Positions 45,469 through 55,833 of a stretch of DNA of 64,000 nucleotides are shown here, in pieces; position 1 is the stretch's first letter; the number at the start of each line of letters is the position of its first letter. The stretch lies in NCBI GenBank assembly GCA_027489175.1, contig JAIYAE010000033.1:1-64000 (forward strand), in the 5' to 3' direction. The position numbers were made by a program, and so were the translations under genes. The notes under the pieces were generated by a model. It worked only from the letters and a program-made list of their open reading frames with translations. It was not told where the DNA came from and did not search any database. The DNA comes from Rhodobacter sp. (GTDB lineage Bacteria > Pseudomonadota > Alphaproteobacteria > Rhodobacterales > Rhodobacteraceae).

Positions 45469-45744
45469 TCAGGCTGGGGGCGGCACTGTCGCCTCCCAGG
45501 CCTCGCCCATGGCAAGGATGCAGGCGGTGCCATTGGCATAGCTTTGCACCAGCACCCAATCGCCTGAGGGTTTGGCCCAGACTTCGAGCACCGCTTCGGC
45601 GTCGCGCAGGCCGGAGCCACTTAGGGTTGCCCCGTGCAGCCGCGACACGATCTCGGACCTTGGGGCGCAGATCACCTCGGCAAGCGGGGTTTCGGCCAGT
45701 GCCGACGTGCCAAGGGCCAGAAGGGGGATGAGTCGCTGCCACAT
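45469..45744 (-). CDS. small exported hypothetical protein
   Basis: A 91-aa protein with a signal peptide (about 1-17, cut after ALA). The mature part has two cysteines (VICAP and TACIL) and ends WEATVPPPA. It is convergent with the preceding exported gene, with an 8-bp gap between the stops. No family is recognised. Small secreted proteins with a TACIL-type ending beside a tryptophan are common in this bacterial family, but the role is unknown. Confidence 0.65.
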   Translation of the reverse strand: MWQRLIPLLALGTSALAETPLAEVICAPRSEIVSRLHGATLSGSGLRDAEAVLEVWAKPSGDWVLVQSYANGTACILAMGEAWEATVPPPA

Positions 45745-45794
45745 GCATGAAAGCGTAACATGCAGATGACGGTTTGCCGCCGACTTTTCGTGGC

Positions 45795-46667
45795 TCAGTC
45801 GCCGATGAAGGGCCAGACCGGGAAGGTCAGCCCGCGCGCGGTCAGGATATCGCGCAGCCGCAGCGCCTCAGCCCGCATTTTCGGCGCAAAGGCCAGAAGG
45901 TCGGCGTTTTCCACCCCGCCGGCATCAAACTCGGCCAGGGCCGCATCCAGCCGCTCGCGCTTGCGTGCGGGGTCTTGTGAATTGGCATGGCCGCGCTGGC
46001 GCTTCTCGGCAAACTCTTCCCGCGATTTGACGGCGTAATGGTGAAGGGCGGCCACCGTCACCTCGGGCGTCGTGGTCGCGGTCAGGCCGCGAAACGTAAC
46101 GTCCCGCCCCGCGGGCGTGACATAGCGCCCCGAGGCGGGCTCCACCCGGTGGATGCCGGTGCCGATCAACCGCGCGCGCCGCCCGATGGCCTTGACCTGA
46201 TGGTTAGGCGCGGCCCCGGCTGGCAGCGCGTCGGTGAAGCGTTCGATGACCGGGGCAGGGTGGTAGGCCACCTGCCCGCCGCTGCCAAAGACCACCCAGT
46301 TGACCGCAACCGCGCTGACGCTGTCGTCAAACCGCTGCAGAAAGCCGCCCAAGGTGGCGTTCTCGCGCAGCAGCAGAAACTCATCCGCGTCGAAGAAGGC
46401 CAGCCAGTCCGCCCGCGCCCGTTTGCGCGCATCGGCATAGGCCAGGCGCTGCGGCCGTTCGCCCACCGTGTGCGGCCAGGGGATCAGCGTGATCTCACCC
46501 GCCTTGGCCAAGGCGGCCAGCAGCACTTCGGTGCCGTCGTCGCTGGCGTTGTCGTAGATGAGGAATTCATCCACCCCCAGCGCCTTGTAATGCGCCAGCC
46601 ATTCGACCACCCCACGGATCTCATTCCGCAGGATGGCACAAAGCGCGGTGGTGGGCGGGGCGGTCAT
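45795..46667 (-). CDS. glycosyltransferase family 2-like protein
   Basis: A 290-aa protein of the group that transfers a sugar from a nucleotide sugar. The donor-binding region is FLIYDNASDDGTE and the metal-binding motif is FFDADEF (a DxD motif). The N-terminal LRNEIRGVVEWLAHYKALG is typical of the glycosyltransferase 92/GT2_4 group. No membrane segment is found, so it is cytoplasmic. Acceptor and linkage cannot be predicted. It is 50 bp from the small exported gene and 27 bp from the dienelactone hydrolase gene in the same direction. Confidence 0.82.
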   Translation of the reverse strand: MTAPPTTALCAILRNEIRGVVEWLAHYKALGVDEFLIYDNASDDGTEVLLAALAKAGEITLIPWPHTVGERPQRLAYADARKRARADWLAFFDADEFLLLRENATLGGFLQRFDDSVSAVAVNWVVFGSGGQVAYHPAPVIERFTDALPAGAAPNHQVKAIGRRARLIGTGIHRVEPASGRYVTPAGRDVTFRGLTATTTPEVTVAALHHYAVKSREEFAEKRQRGHANSQDPARKRERLDAALAEFDAGGVENADLLAFAPKMRAEALRLRDILTARGLTFPVWPFIGD

Positions 46668-46694
46668 GCAGACGTGCTAGACCGCCCGCACGGT

Positions 46695-47582
46695 TCAGGC
46701 AAGGTTCGTGGTGAAGAAGGCGATGGTCCGCTCCCAGGCCAGTTCTGCCGCCGCCGCGTCATAGCGGGGCGTGGTGTCGTTGTGAAAGCCGTGGTTCACG
46801 CCGGGGTAGATGTGCGCCTCATAGGTCACGCCCGCCGCCTGCAGCGCCGCTTCATATGCGGGCCAGCCTTCGTTGATGCGGGTGTCCAGTTCGGCATAGT
46901 GGATCAGAAGGGGACATTTGATCTTGGCCACATCCTCGACCGCGGGTTGGCGGCCATAGAATGGCACCGCGCCCGCCAGTTCCGGGTAGGCCACCGCGCA
47001 GGCATTCGCCACGCCGCCGCCATAGCAGAACCCCGTCACGCCCACCCGCCCGGTTGAGGCTTCGTGGGCCAAGAGAAACTCCACCCCCGCGAAGAAATCG
47101 TTCATCAGCTTTGTCGGGTCGACCTGCGACTGCAACTCACGCCCCGCATCGTCATTGCCCGGATAGCCTCCGACGCTGGTCAGCCCATCCGGCGCCAGCG
47201 CCAGGAACCCGGCCTTCGCCACCCGCCGTGCCACATCTTCGATGTAGGGGTTCAGCCCCCGGTTTTCATGCACCACCAGCACCGCCGGCAGCTTGCCCGC
47301 AGCCCCCGCCGGCCGCACCATGTAGCCGTTCACCGTGCCATGCCCGTTCGGCGACGGGTAGGTTACCCGCTCGGCCACGATGCCACTGTCATCCGCCGCC
47401 ACCTGCTGCGCCAGCGCATAGTTCGGCGCCAGCATCTGCAGCAGCATCACCGCCGTGACACCCCCCACGGCCCACTTGCCCGCACGGTCCAGAAACTCAC
47501 GTTTCGAGATCTTGCCGTGGGCGTAGTAGTCGTAAAGTTCCAGCAGTTCCTGGTCGAAATCCTTCGCGGTCATCCGGGTCAT
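46695..47582 (-). CDS. dienelactone hydrolase family protein with N-terminal export signal
   Basis: A 295-aa alpha/beta hydrolase. The catalytic cysteine is in [10 protein letters not shown], the aspartate in YAELDTRI and the histidine in [11 protein letters not shown]. An N-terminal region of about 55 residues ends in a hydrophobic stretch preceded by [11 protein letters not shown], resembling a Tat-type leader, so the enzyme is probably periplasmic. The start is taken at 47582, nine bases behind AAAGG; ATG codons at 47591 and 47573 are alternatives. The physiological substrate is unknown. It is divergent from nrdR. Confidence 0.85.
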   Translation of the reverse strand: MTRMTAKDFDQELLELYDYYAHGKISKREFLDRAGKWAVGGVTAVMLLQMLAPNYALAQQVAADDSGIVAERVTYPSPNGHGTVNGYMVRPAGAAGKLPAVLVVHENRGLNPYIEDVARRVAKAGFLALAPDGLTSVGGYPGNDDAGRELQSQVDPTKLMNDFFAGVEFLLAHEASTGRVGVTGFCYGGGVANACAVAYPELAGAVPFYGRQPAVEDVAKIKCPLLIHYAELDTRINEGWPAYEAALQAAGVTYEAHIYPGVNHGFHNDTTPRYDAAAAELAWERTIAFFTTNLA

Positions 47583-47806
47583 CGCGGCCATCCTTTCCTG
47601 AAAAGCCTAGGCTAACCCAAGGCGCACCGATGCCCGCCACACGATGGCGTGAGTCCGCGCCGCCACAGTCTGCGCCCCCAGATGCTGCGCCTTGCACTTC
47701 GCGCTTCCCGAAATGCGCGCGCACCCCCTATAGTCTGTGGTGGGAACCGGGGAAAACACCAGGGCCCGATGAGGCAGGAACCACACCAACAGCAAGGAGG
47801 GGGCCG

Positions 47807-48274
47807 ATGCGCTGCCCATTCTGCGGCAACATCGACACGCAAGTGAAGGATTCGCGTCCGGCTGAGGATCACGTCTCGATCCGCCGCCGTCGCTTCTGTC
47901 CGGCCTGCGGCGGCCGCTTCACCACCTATGAACGCGTCCAGCTGCGTGACCTTGTGGTCATCAAATCCTCTGGCAAGCGGGAAGATTTCGACCGCTCCAA
48001 ACTGGAACGCTCGATCCGCATCGCGATGCAGAAGCGCCCGATTGATCCCGAACGGATTGACCAGATGATTTCCGGCATCGTGCGGCGGCTGGAAAGTCTG
48101 GGCGATACCGACATCTCCTCGAAGGTGATTGGTGAGATTGTCATGGAGTCGCTGGCCCGGATCGACACCGTCGCCTATGTGCGCTTTGCCAGCGTCTACA
48201 AGAACTTCCAGACGGCGGATGATTTTGACGGCTTTGTCAGCGAACTCCGGCCCGGCAGCGCCGCCGAAGAGTGA
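47807..48274 (+). CDS. nrdR: transcriptional repressor NrdR
   Basis: A 155-aa regulator of ribonucleotide reductase genes. The zinc ribbon ligands are C3, C6, C31 and C34, followed by an ATP-cone domain ([18 protein letters not shown]) that senses ATP/dATP. AAGGAGG is seven bases before the ATG. The stop overlaps the GTG start of ribD (GTGA), a common alphaproteobacterial arrangement linking it to riboflavin genes. Confidence 0.96.
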   Translation: MRCPFCGNIDTQVKDSRPAEDHVSIRRRRFCPACGGRFTTYERVQLRDLVVIKSSGKREDFDRSKLERSIRIAMQKRPIDPERIDQMISGIVRRLESLGDTDISSKVIGEIVMESLARIDTVAYVRFASVYKNFQTADDFDGFVSELRPGSAAEE

Positions 48275-49374
48275 GCGACCCCACCCAAGACCGGGATCAC
48301 ATGGCCCACGCCCTGCGCCTCGCCGCGCGGGGCCTGGGCAATGTCTGGCCCAACCCCGCCGTGGGCTGCGTCATCGTCCGGGATGGCGTTGTGGTCGGTC
48401 GCGGCTGGACCCAACCGGGCGGCCGCCCCCATGCTGAGGTGCGCGCGCTTCAGCAGGCGGGCGCGTTGGCCGAAGGGGCAACCGCCTATGTCACGCTGGA
48501 GCCTTGCGCCCACCACGGCCAAACGCCCCCCTGCGCCGAGGCCCTGATCGCCGCCAAGGTCGCAAGGGTCGTCACCGCCCTCACCGACCCCGATCCGCGC
48601 GTCTCCGGCAAAGGCCACGCCATGCTCCGCGCCGCAGGCATCACTGTGACCGAAGGCGTGATGACGCCCGAGGCCACCCACCTCAACGCCGGCTTCCTGA
48701 AACGCGTGACCCAAGGCCTCCCCTTCGTCACCCTGAAACTCGCCGCCAGCCTCGACGGCCGCACCGCCACCGCGTCAGGCGAGTCCCGCTGGATCACCGG
48801 CCCCGAAGCCCGCCGCAAAGTCCACGCGATGCGCCTAAGCCACGACGCCGTCATGGTCGGCTCCGGTACAGCCCTGGCCGACGACCCCGACCTGACCGTC
48901 CGCGACATGGGCGCAGTCCGCCAGCCCATCCGCATCGTCCTCGACCGCCTCCTCAACCACTCCCCCGAAAGCCGCCTCGGCCGCACCGCCAAAGACCACC
49001 CCGTCTGGCTGCTCCACAGCCCCTCCGCGCCTCAAGCCGCACGAAGCGCATGGGAGGTGACCGGAGCCACCCTGATCGAGGCCCCTGAAACCAACGGCCA
49101 CCTGGACCTGACAGCCGCTTTTCAGGCGTTGGCCGGAAAAGGCCTCACCCGCATCCTGAGCGAAGGCGGTAGCACCATCGCGGCGGCGCTGGTGAAGGCC
49201 GGGTTGGTGGACGAATTGACGATGTTTACGGGCGGGGTGCTGATAGGGGCGGAGGGCCATGCAGCCCTTGGAGCGCTTGGCCTTCACGCCCTTAAAGAGG
49301 CTCCGAGGCTGACACTCAAAGAGAGTCCGTCCAACAGACCCGACGCCTTGTCAACTTGGGAATTTGGCCAGTGA
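48271..49374 (+). CDS. ribD: bifunctional riboflavin biosynthesis deaminase/reductase RibD
   Basis: A 367-aa enzyme for the second and third steps of riboflavin synthesis. The N-terminal deaminase domain has the zinc ligands H54 (in HAE), C79 and C88 ([12 protein letters not shown]). The C-terminal reductase domain contains [12 protein letters not shown] and the [13 protein letters not shown] segment. Start: GTG at 48271, coupled to nrdR. The expected next gene, riboflavin synthase, is missing; an AT-richer stretch with a small membrane ORF follows. Confidence 0.95.
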   Translation: MSDPTQDRDHMAHALRLAARGLGNVWPNPAVGCVIVRDGVVVGRGWTQPGGRPHAEVRALQQAGALAEGATAYVTLEPCAHHGQTPPCAEALIAAKVARVVTALTDPDPRVSGKGHAMLRAAGITVTEGVMTPEATHLNAGFLKRVTQGLPFVTLKLAASLDGRTATASGESRWITGPEARRKVHAMRLSHDAVMVGSGTALADDPDLTVRDMGAVRQPIRIVLDRLLNHSPESRLGRTAKDHPVWLLHSPSAPQAARSAWEVTGATLIEAPETNGHLDLTAAFQALAGKGLTRILSEGGSTIAAALVKAGLVDELTMFTGGVLIGAEGHAALGALGLHALKEAPRLTLKESPSNRPDALSTWEFGQ

Positions 49375-49430
49375 CCGGTTTTTCTGGGCAAGATAACGTT
49401 TCCTGAATTGCCGACTTAATTCCGTCACGG

Positions 49431-49655
49431 TCATTGATCCTTGGATCTGGCGTGCCAAACCAAATACAAAAGCCTGATGACCCCAACGGCCATCCCTAGC
49501 AACATCATATAGTCGGAAAACTTGAGCTTACGATAAAAGAAATCATCAGCGTCTAGAAACAGGTACAAGGGAATTACAAAAGAAAGGGCCAAAACGCCAA
49601 AGGACAAAACCATTAACCATTGCTTGATTTCGCTTGGGGGTAGCTTGTCTGTCAA
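49431..49655 (-). CDS. small two-helix membrane protein, unknown
   Basis: A 74-aa protein with two hydrophobic segments (about 12-34 and 47-66). Start: TTG at 49655 with GGGAG eight bases upstream; an internal ATG at 49613 is the alternative. The 49375-49680 stretch is distinctly AT-richer than ribD and the glyoxalase gene, suggesting foreign origin. No family is recognised and expression is not assured. Confidence 0.5.
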   Translation of the reverse strand: MTDKLPPSEIKQWLMVLSFGVLALSFVIPLYLFLDADDFFYRKLKFSDYMMLLGMAVGVIRLLYLVWHARSKDQ

Positions 49656-49881
49656 ACGCGACTTCTCCCTAGTTCGTAGGGTGCGCTACAGCGCACCATC
49701 CCGTCCCCTCGTGGGGAGGGATGGGGTGGGGGGCCGTCAGGCCATCCGACGTGGAGTAGCACCTCGCCAAAAACACGGCCCAACTTCAAGGTTAACGCTT
49801 CCCAAAACCCCCGCGCGTAGAGACGGAAGAAAGACAGAAGGAAGACGCCGGGAAGACCCCTCCCGGCACCCTTTTAACCCC

Positions 49882-50310
49882 TCACCAATGCCCGGTGCTC
49901 GCCATGCTCACCCACGGCTCCGCCGGGGCCTTGGCGCCGCCCTTCTGCAACAACTCCACCGACACGTTGTCCGGCGACCGCACGAACGCCATCCGCCCAT
50001 CCCGCGGGGGTCGGTTGATCAGGACCCCGTTCGCCTGCAGATGCGCGCAGGTGGCATAGATGTCGTCCACCTCATAGGCCAGGTGACCGAAGTGCCGGCC
50101 GTCCGACGGCAGCCCCGGATCGCCGTCCCAGTTGTAGGTCAGCTCCACCGGGCATTCTTCCTGGCCCGGGGGCGCCATGAAGACCAGCGTGAACCGCCCG
50201 CCCTCATTGTCATAGCGCCGCGTCTCCTTCAGGCCCAAAAGCTTGTAGAAAGCGATGGATTTCTCCAGGTCCAGCACCCGGACCATCGTATGCAGATAGC
50301 GGATCGTCAT
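49882..50310 (-). CDS. gloA: glyoxalase I (lactoylglutathione lyase)
   Basis: A 142-aa glyoxalase that isomerises the methylglyoxal-glutathione hemithioacetal to lactoylglutathione. The four metal ligands expected for the family are present: His in YLHTMVRV, Glu in PVELTYN, His in GHLAYEV and Glu in VSVELL. GGAGAG precedes the ATG at 50310. It is divergent from thyX with 93 bp between the starts. The 226 bp beyond its stop, toward the small membrane gene, contain only a hairpin GGTGCGC-TACA-GCGCACC near 49680. Confidence 0.92.
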   Translation of the reverse strand: MTIRYLHTMVRVLDLEKSIAFYKLLGLKETRRYDNEGGRFTLVFMAPPGQEECPVELTYNWDGDPGLPSDGRHFGHLAYEVDDIYATCAHLQANGVLINRPPRDGRMAFVRSPDNVSVELLQKGGAKAPAEPWVSMASTGHW

Positions 50311-50403
50311 CTTTCTCTCCTCAATGCAGCGTTCATCTTGCGGTATCACCCCGGCACCCCGCAAGATATAGTCTTGCCGACTCACACTCGAAAGGCCGCC
50401 GCC

Positions 50404-51309
50404 ATGCCCCTGACCCCCGACCAGCTGTCCGAGATCGAGGCCCAGCGGGCCACCCCCCGCCAAACCCTCCGCGCCGTCAGCGAAGGGATGGAGGCCCACC
50501 TTTACCGCGCCCACCCCGTCCTTGACCACGGCTTCATCCGCGTCATCGACTACATGGGCGACGATGCCGCCATCGTGCAGGCCGCCCGCGTGTCATATGG
50601 GGCGGGCACCAAGCACGTCCAGAACGATGAGGGGCTGATCCGCTACCTCATGCGCCACTGGCACTCCACCCCGTTCGAGATGTGCGAGATCAAGCTTCAC
50701 GTCAAACTCCCCGTCTTCGTCGCCCGCCAGTGGATTCGCCACCGCACCGCCAACGTCAACGAATACTCCGCCCGCTACTCGATCCTGGATCGGGAGTTCT
50801 ACATCCCCGCCCCCGAACAGCTTGCGGCACAATCTGTGGTGAACAACCAGGGCCGGGGTGAGGTGCTGCAGGGCGAAGAAGCCGCCCGGGTGCTGGAGCT
50901 TTTGAAATCCGACGCCAACCGCGCCTATGACCATTACGAGGCGATGCTGTCGCAGGACGGCCAGCAGGGCCTCGCCCGCGAACTCGCCCGGATGAACCTC
51001 CCCGCCAACATCTACACCCAGTGGTACTGGAAGGTCGACCTGCACAACCTCTTCCACTTCCTCCGCCTCCGCGCCGACCCCCACGCCCAATACGAAATCC
51101 GCGTCTACGCCGAGGCGATTGCGGCCACCGTGTGCGACTGGGTCCCCCTGGCCTACGCGGCGTTCGAGGACTACCGGATGGGCGGAGTGACGCTCTCGGC
51201 CAAGGCGATTGCGGTGGTTAAGAGGATGTTAACGGGTGAGGTGGTAACGCAGGAGACCTCCGGCATGTCGAAGGGCGAGTGGCGTGAGTTTGAGGGAGTT
51301 TTGGGGTGA
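50404..51309 (+). CDS. thyX: FAD-dependent thymidylate synthase ThyX
   Basis: A 301-aa flavoenzyme that makes dTMP from dUMP using methylene-tetrahydrofolate. The ThyX signature is [15 protein letters not shown] starting at residue 112, preceded by FVARQWI. The C-terminal region is complete. The ATG at 50404 gives the normal family N-terminus. No thyA is seen. Its last four bases overlap the start of the reverse transcriptase gene, and the composition changes sharply at that point. Confidence 0.95.
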   Translation: MPLTPDQLSEIEAQRATPRQTLRAVSEGMEAHLYRAHPVLDHGFIRVIDYMGDDAAIVQAARVSYGAGTKHVQNDEGLIRYLMRHWHSTPFEMCEIKLHVKLPVFVARQWIRHRTANVNEYSARYSILDREFYIPAPEQLAAQSVVNNQGRGEVLQGEEAARVLELLKSDANRAYDHYEAMLSQDGQQGLARELARMNLPANIYTQWYWKVDLHNLFHFLRLRADPHAQYEIRVYAEAIAATVCDWVPLAYAAFEDYRMGGVTLSAKAIAVVKRMLTGEVVTQETSGMSKGEWREFEGVLG

Positions 51310-52727
51310 GTCCCAAGTATTTTCAGTTAGATGAGGCCTTTACCAGAAAGGTCTGGCGCAAACTGAAGGACAACCAAGTTCCCATTGTCGACACAACTAG
51401 AATGGGTGAGCTTGCAAAAATCGTTGCGCAAGTGAATACAGATCTTCGAACTCAAGCGTACCTTCCGTCGATCGGGCACGGCTTTCTGGGAATTCAGAAA
51501 GGACATGGTGTAACTCGCTTTGTACCAATTCTTTCAGATATTGATATGGCAGTCTACTATCATATCTGTTTTGAGTTGAGCGAAAGCATTCTGATTAAGC
51601 GCCCGACGATCTTTGGGGGCTGGCACTCGGTTCCCAAGAGTCAGAAGGCTGGTGAGACGCTATTTTCCGATTCCGAGGAAAGCGCCGCTAGCAGCTCGCT
51701 GCAAGACTATTTCTCGGACCCATTCTCAAGTGTACTTTGGCTTAAGGAGTGGCGTGAGTTCACAGCCCTAATTGGTGAGCTATGCAAGCAAACAAACATC
51801 GGTAACTTTGTTGTTCAGACTGATGTTGCGAATTTCTATGACAGCATCGAAATTCCAAGGCTTGTGCGCCGGCTTCGACATGCTGCACCAAAGTTTGATG
51901 AGTATATTGAGGCGCTGGAGGTTTTCCTTGGCTATTGGAACCGACGAATTGTAGGGTATCAAGCATCGTCCAAGGGGATACCCCAAGAGATTATATCGGA
52001 TGCTTCGAGAGTAATCGCTCACTTTTACCTTCAAAAGTTTGATGGAAATTTCCTGGAGTATTGTGCTTCTAATGGCCTTACCTACGTGCGCTGGGCAGAT
52101 GATATTCTAATCTTTGGATCCTCCAAGAAGAAACTCGAAGTCGCAATACATACCGCATCAAAGATGCTTCTTTCAGACGGTCTGAATCTAAGCGCAGCCA
52201 AAACAAGGATATTTTCGCGGCTCGATTTTGCAAAGTATCGGGGCGTCGAGGTCTTGGATGCAATTACCAAGAATGATGAGAAACTATTTAGGCGCAGACT
52301 GCGTTCCGCGCTTCAATACAGGAAAAGCAACGAAATTAGAATTGATACAATCTTTCGTGCTACAATTGGGTTTGTCAGGCGTCTTGGTGCGAAGGCTCAC
52401 TCATATGAAAAGAGCTTTCTAACAGAAGAAGCGCGCGACAATCGAGACCTTCTTCTCTCTCTAAATGCCAGGCAGCTTGCAAACATAATTCTTATCGCAG
52501 ACGATAGCCGGGAATTCTTTCGTTTCTGCTTGGACAAGGCAATTTCTGTGCCATTTTCGTCGTCGAAAGCGACATTTCTGCACATGCTACGAAGGCACTC
52601 TGTAGAACTCATTAAGGCTGGGATTCTACAAGCAGACTTATCTAAAGCTGTTGAGAAGATTGAATCGGCGAGCACAGACAGCGAAATCATTACCGGAATT
52701 TGTATCCCTGCAACCAAGAAGGTTTAG
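51306..52727 (+). CDS. reverse transcriptase, stand-alone antiviral (DRT/UG)-like
   Basis: A 473-aa RNA-directed DNA polymerase domain protein. Motif A is [11 protein letters not shown] (catalytic D173), motif [12 protein letters not shown] (224-234), motif [10 protein letters not shown] (D265, D266), and the [12 protein letters not shown] segment (293-304) follows. There is no maturase, endonuclease or protease domain, so it is neither a group II intron nor a retrotransposon protein; about 170 residues follow the palm, perhaps a priming or helical domain. The gene is markedly AT-richer than both neighbours, indicating transfer. Start: GTG at 51306 overlapping the thyX stop, with GAGGGAG inside thyX; an ATG at 51402 is the fallback. 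I infer a phage-defence role from this architecture; the DRT class is not assignable. Confidence 0.88.
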   Translation: MSPKYFQLDEAFTRKVWRKLKDNQVPIVDTTRMGELAKIVAQVNTDLRTQAYLPSIGHGFLGIQKGHGVTRFVPILSDIDMAVYYHICFELSESILIKRPTIFGGWHSVPKSQKAGETLFSDSEESAASSSLQDYFSDPFSSVLWLKEWREFTALIGELCKQTNIGNFVVQTDVANFYDSIEIPRLVRRLRHAAPKFDEYIEALEVFLGYWNRRIVGYQASSKGIPQEIISDASRVIAHFYLQKFDGNFLEYCASNGLTYVRWADDILIFGSSKKKLEVAIHTASKMLLSDGLNLSAAKTRIFSRLDFAKYRGVEVLDAITKNDEKLFRRRLRSALQYRKSNEIRIDTIFRATIGFVRRLGAKAHSYEKSFLTEEARDNRDLLLSLNARQLANIILIADDSREFFRFCLDKAISVPFSSSKATFLHMLRRHSVELIKAGILQADLSKAVEKIESASTDSEIITGICIPATKKV

Positions 52728-52785
52728 CACGTTTGTCAACCCGCCACCCCCAGCCCTCGCAATCGTGGTCGGGCGTTCGCACCTG

Positions 52786-52830
52786 AAAACAGCCCACTGG
52801 ACTGTTTTGCCCCGCGCCAGGCGCGCGGGG
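52786..52830 (+). terminator. double hairpin after the reverse transcriptase gene
   Basis: AAAACAG with CTGTTTT (52786-52792, 52802-52808) is followed directly by CCCCGCGC with GCGCGGGG (52810-52817, 52823-52830). The first ends in TTTT and reads as an intrinsic terminator in either direction, serving the converging genes. Confidence 0.65.
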
Positions 52831-52837
52831 CCGGCGC

Positions 52838-53839
52838 TCACCCCCCCGTTTCCACCCGGATCAACCGCACCTGATCTGCCGTCAGGTACCCCGTCACCGG
52901 CTCGCCCGTGTCGGCCTGCCAGTCGGCGATCGCCCGGCGGGTGAGGGCGCCGAAGTTGCCGTCGGTGCGGGTGATGGCATAGCCAAGGCGGGTCAGGCGG
53001 CGTTGCAGGTCGGCGCGTTCGGCCAGGGTCAGGCCGAGGAGGCTTTCTTCCAGCGCGGCGGCATCCTCGCTGTCGGCGGGCGGGGCGGTGGTGGTGGCCT
53101 GGCTTGCCAGAAGCTTGACCTGGGCCGAGGTGATGTAGCCGGTCTGCTCCCTCCGGTTGGCCTTTTGCCAAGCCTTGATTGCCACCCGCGTCCGGCTGCC
53201 CCAGAGGCCATCGGCCACGCCCGCGTCATAGCCAAGGGCGATCAGCTGTTTCTGGATCTCGGTCCGTTGGGCGCGGGTGAGTTTCAGCGCAGACTCGGTC
53301 TGGGCGGCGGTCAGGTTGGTGGCTGGGGGTGTGTCCGTGGGCGGGGTGACCACCACGTTGCGGGTCAGGGCGCGCAGTTGTGCTTCGGTCACGTAGCCCG
53401 TGGCGCGTTCGCCCCGGTCGCGCTGCCAGGTGGCGATGGCGGTGCGGGTGTTGCGGCCCCAGGCGCCATCCGCGCCAAAGGTGTTGTAGCCAAGCCGCGT
53501 CAGTTCACGCTGGACGGCGACGCGCTGTGCGCTGGTGATGCCAAGGCGCTGTTCGGCCTGGGCATCGGAGGCGGGCGTGCCTTCCACCGGGGCGCCAAGG
53601 CGGGCGAGGGCGTTTTGCGCATTCGTGCGGAACTGGCCCCTTGGAAACTTTGCCAGATAGTCGCGGTAGGCGGCGGCGGTGTTGGCGTTTTGCGCGGCGA
53701 TATAGGCGTTGCGGTCCAGCTCTTGCTGGATCAGCCCCTGGGCGAGCCCTTCGACAATATCGCCGATGTCCTGCGCCGGCGCGGGGGCCGCAAGGCCGAT
53801 ATGGGCAGCGATCAGAAGGGGAAGGGTCAGCGAACGCAT
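52838..53839 (-). CDS. exported protein with three peptidoglycan-binding domains
   Basis: A 333-aa protein with a signal peptide (about 1-22, cut after APA or AQ). Residues 40-85 are TPR-like (AYRDYLAKFPRGQF). Three PG_binding_1 repeats follow, each containing a pattern like LTRLGYNTFGADGAWGRNTRTAI, at about 100-160, 185-240 and 265-330. It should bind peptidoglycan in the periplasm; no hydrolase domain is present. It lies convergent to the reverse transcriptase gene. Confidence 0.87.
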   Translation of the reverse strand: MRSLTLPLLIAAHIGLAAPAPAQDIGDIVEGLAQGLIQQELDRNAYIAAQNANTAAAYRDYLAKFPRGQFRTNAQNALARLGAPVEGTPASDAQAEQRLGITSAQRVAVQRELTRLGYNTFGADGAWGRNTRTAIATWQRDRGERATGYVTEAQLRALTRNVVVTPPTDTPPATNLTAAQTESALKLTRAQRTEIQKQLIALGYDAGVADGLWGSRTRVAIKAWQKANRREQTGYITSAQVKLLASQATTTAPPADSEDAAALEESLLGLTLAERADLQRRLTRLGYAITRTDGNFGALTRRAIADWQADTGEPVTGYLTADQVRLIRVETGG

Positions 53840-54029
53840 GGGGGCAACCTTTCAGGCGGGGCTTTCGGACGGGACTTTCGGCAAAGCTAGCACAAGAGAA
53901 CGCAGCCGGAAGAGATTGGTTGCGTCATGGTCCATCCGCCGCCGGTCACATCTTGCTGAAAGGTAAACGGCTCTGGACAAGCCCTTGATCTTGCATGGAT
54001 GCGGGGGGCGCCCAGGCTGGGACAGGGGC

Positions 54030-55673
54030 CTAGACCAGACGCGACACCTCAACCGCCGCGCGCACGAAATCGGCAAAGAGGGGGTGGGGGGCGAAGGGTT
54101 TCGACTTCAGCTCGGGGTGGAACTGGACGCCGATGAACCAGGGGTGATCCTTGACCTCGACAATCTCGGGCAGCTTGCCGTCGGGCGACATGCCGGAGAA
54201 GATCAGCCCGCAGGTTTCCAGCTGGTCGCGGTACTGGATGTCCACCTCATAGCGGTGGCGGTGGCGCTCCTCGATCACCGTGGAGCCATAGATGCGGGCG
54301 ACGGCCGACCCGTCCTTGAGGTTCGCGGTATAGGCCCCCAGCCGCATGGTGCCGCCCTTGGCGTCGGTGGCCTTGCGGGTGACGGTGTGGTTGCCCTGCA
54401 CCCATTCCTTCAAGTGGTAGACGACGGGGGTAAAGCGCTTTGCCCCGGCTTCATGGTCAAACTCTTCGGACCCGGCATTCTTCAGGCCCACAAGGTTGCG
54501 GGCGGATTCGATGACGGCCATCTGCATGCCGAGACAGATGCCAAGGTAGGGGATCTTCTTTTCCCGGGCATAGCGGGCGGCGTTGATCTTGCCTTCGGTG
54601 CCGCGTTCCCCGAACCCGCCGGGGACGAGGATGGCGTGGAAGGTTTCAAGGTAGGGGGCGGGGTCTTCGCGTTCAAAAATCTCGGCGTCGATCCATTCGG
54701 CTTTCACGCGGGTGCGGTTGGCCAGGCCGCCATGGGTGAGGGCCTCGGCGATGGATTTGTAGGCGTCTTCAAGCTGGGTGTACTTGCCGACGATGGCGAC
54801 GCGGACCTCACCCTCAGGGTGGGTCATGCGGTCCATCACGTCTTCCCAGCGGGCGAGGTTGGGCTTCGGGGCCGGGGTGATCCCGAAGGCGTCGAGGACC
54901 GCCTGGTCAAGGCCTGCCTGATGGTAGGCGAGGGGGGCCTGGTAGATCGTCTTCAGGTCATAGGCGGGGATCACATGCTCTTTGCGGACGTTGCAGAAGA
55001 GGGCGATCTTTTCACGCTCACGGTCGGGGATCGGGTGTTCGGATCGGCAGACGAGGACATCGGGCGCAAGGCCGATGGACTGGAGTTCCTTGACCGAGTG
55101 CTGGGTGGGTTTGGTCTTCAGCTCACCACTGGCCGCAAGATAGGGCAGCAGCGTCAGGTGCATCAGTATGGATTGCCCGCGCGGGCGTTCGTGGATGAAC
55201 TGGCGGATGGCTTCGAAGAACGGAAGGCCCTCGATATCGCCGACGGTGCCGCCGATCTCGCACAGCATGAAGTCGACCTCATCGTCGCCGATCCTCAGGA
55301 AGTCCTTGATCTCATTAGTGACGTGCGGGATCACCTGGATGGTCTTGCCCAGGTAGTCACCCCGGCGTTCCTTCTCCAGCACGTTGGAATAGATCCGGCC
55401 GGAGGAGATGCTGTCGGTCTGGCGGGCATGGACACCGGTGAAGCGTTCGTAGTGGCCAAGGTCAAGGTCGGTCTCGGCGCCATCGTCGGTGACGAACACC
55501 TCACCATGCTCAAACGGTGACATCGTGCCGGGGTCGACGTTCAGGTAGGGGTCAAGCTTGCGCAGGCGGACGGTGTAGCCGCGGGCCTGCAGAAGCGCGC
55601 CCAAGGCGGCCGAAGCAAGGCCTTTGCCAAGCGAGGACACCACGCCGCCGGTGATGAAAATGTAGCGCGCCAT
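54030..55673 (-). CDS. pyrG: CTP synthase
   Basis: A 547-aa enzyme that aminates UTP to CTP using glutamine. The N-terminal synthase domain starts [20 protein letters not shown]. The C-terminal class I amidotransferase domain has the nucleophile in LGICLGMQ and the His-Glu pair in VQFHPE. The start is the ATG at 55673, which fixes the family N-terminus; a longer frame reads into the intergenic region. It lies downstream of secG on the same strand. Confidence 0.97.
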   Translation of the reverse strand: MARYIFITGGVVSSLGKGLASAALGALLQARGYTVRLRKLDPYLNVDPGTMSPFEHGEVFVTDDGAETDLDLGHYERFTGVHARQTDSISSGRIYSNVLEKERRGDYLGKTIQVIPHVTNEIKDFLRIGDDEVDFMLCEIGGTVGDIEGLPFFEAIRQFIHERPRGQSILMHLTLLPYLAASGELKTKPTQHSVKELQSIGLAPDVLVCRSEHPIPDREREKIALFCNVRKEHVIPAYDLKTIYQAPLAYHQAGLDQAVLDAFGITPAPKPNLARWEDVMDRMTHPEGEVRVAIVGKYTQLEDAYKSIAEALTHGGLANRTRVKAEWIDAEIFEREDPAPYLETFHAILVPGGFGERGTEGKINAARYAREKKIPYLGICLGMQMAVIESARNLVGLKNAGSEEFDHEAGAKRFTPVVYHLKEWVQGNHTVTRKATDAKGGTMRLGAYTANLKDGSAVARIYGSTVIEERHRHRYEVDIQYRDQLETCGLIFSGMSPDGKLPEIVEVKDHPWFIGVQFHPELKSKPFAPHPLFADFVRAAVEVSRLV

Positions 55674-55780
55674 GGTGGGACCCCCGTGTGTGTGTCGATG
55701 TGCCTGAGGCGATTCGAAGCAGACAGAATCGCGACACCACGGGAATTGAGGTATAGCGAAGGACCTGCCATTAGGCAACG

Positions 55781-55804
55781 CCCGCCGCTAGATGCTGCGG
55801 CGGG
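55781..55804 (-). terminator. hairpin between secG and pyrG
   Basis: CCCGCCGC (55781-55788) and GCGGCGGG (55797-55804), perfect 8-bp stem with an 8-nt loop. It lies just downstream of the secG stop on the minus strand and may end or attenuate that transcript before pyrG. Confidence 0.5.
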
Positions 55805-55833
55805 AGCTGAAGGATAGCCAAGCGGTAGTGGCT

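Noticed and set aside
51306-52835. Retron or group II intron interpretation of the reverse transcriptase
   Set aside because: No maturase or endonuclease domain, no intron-like RNA ends, no YADD motif, and no space for an msr-msd region between thyX and the gene.
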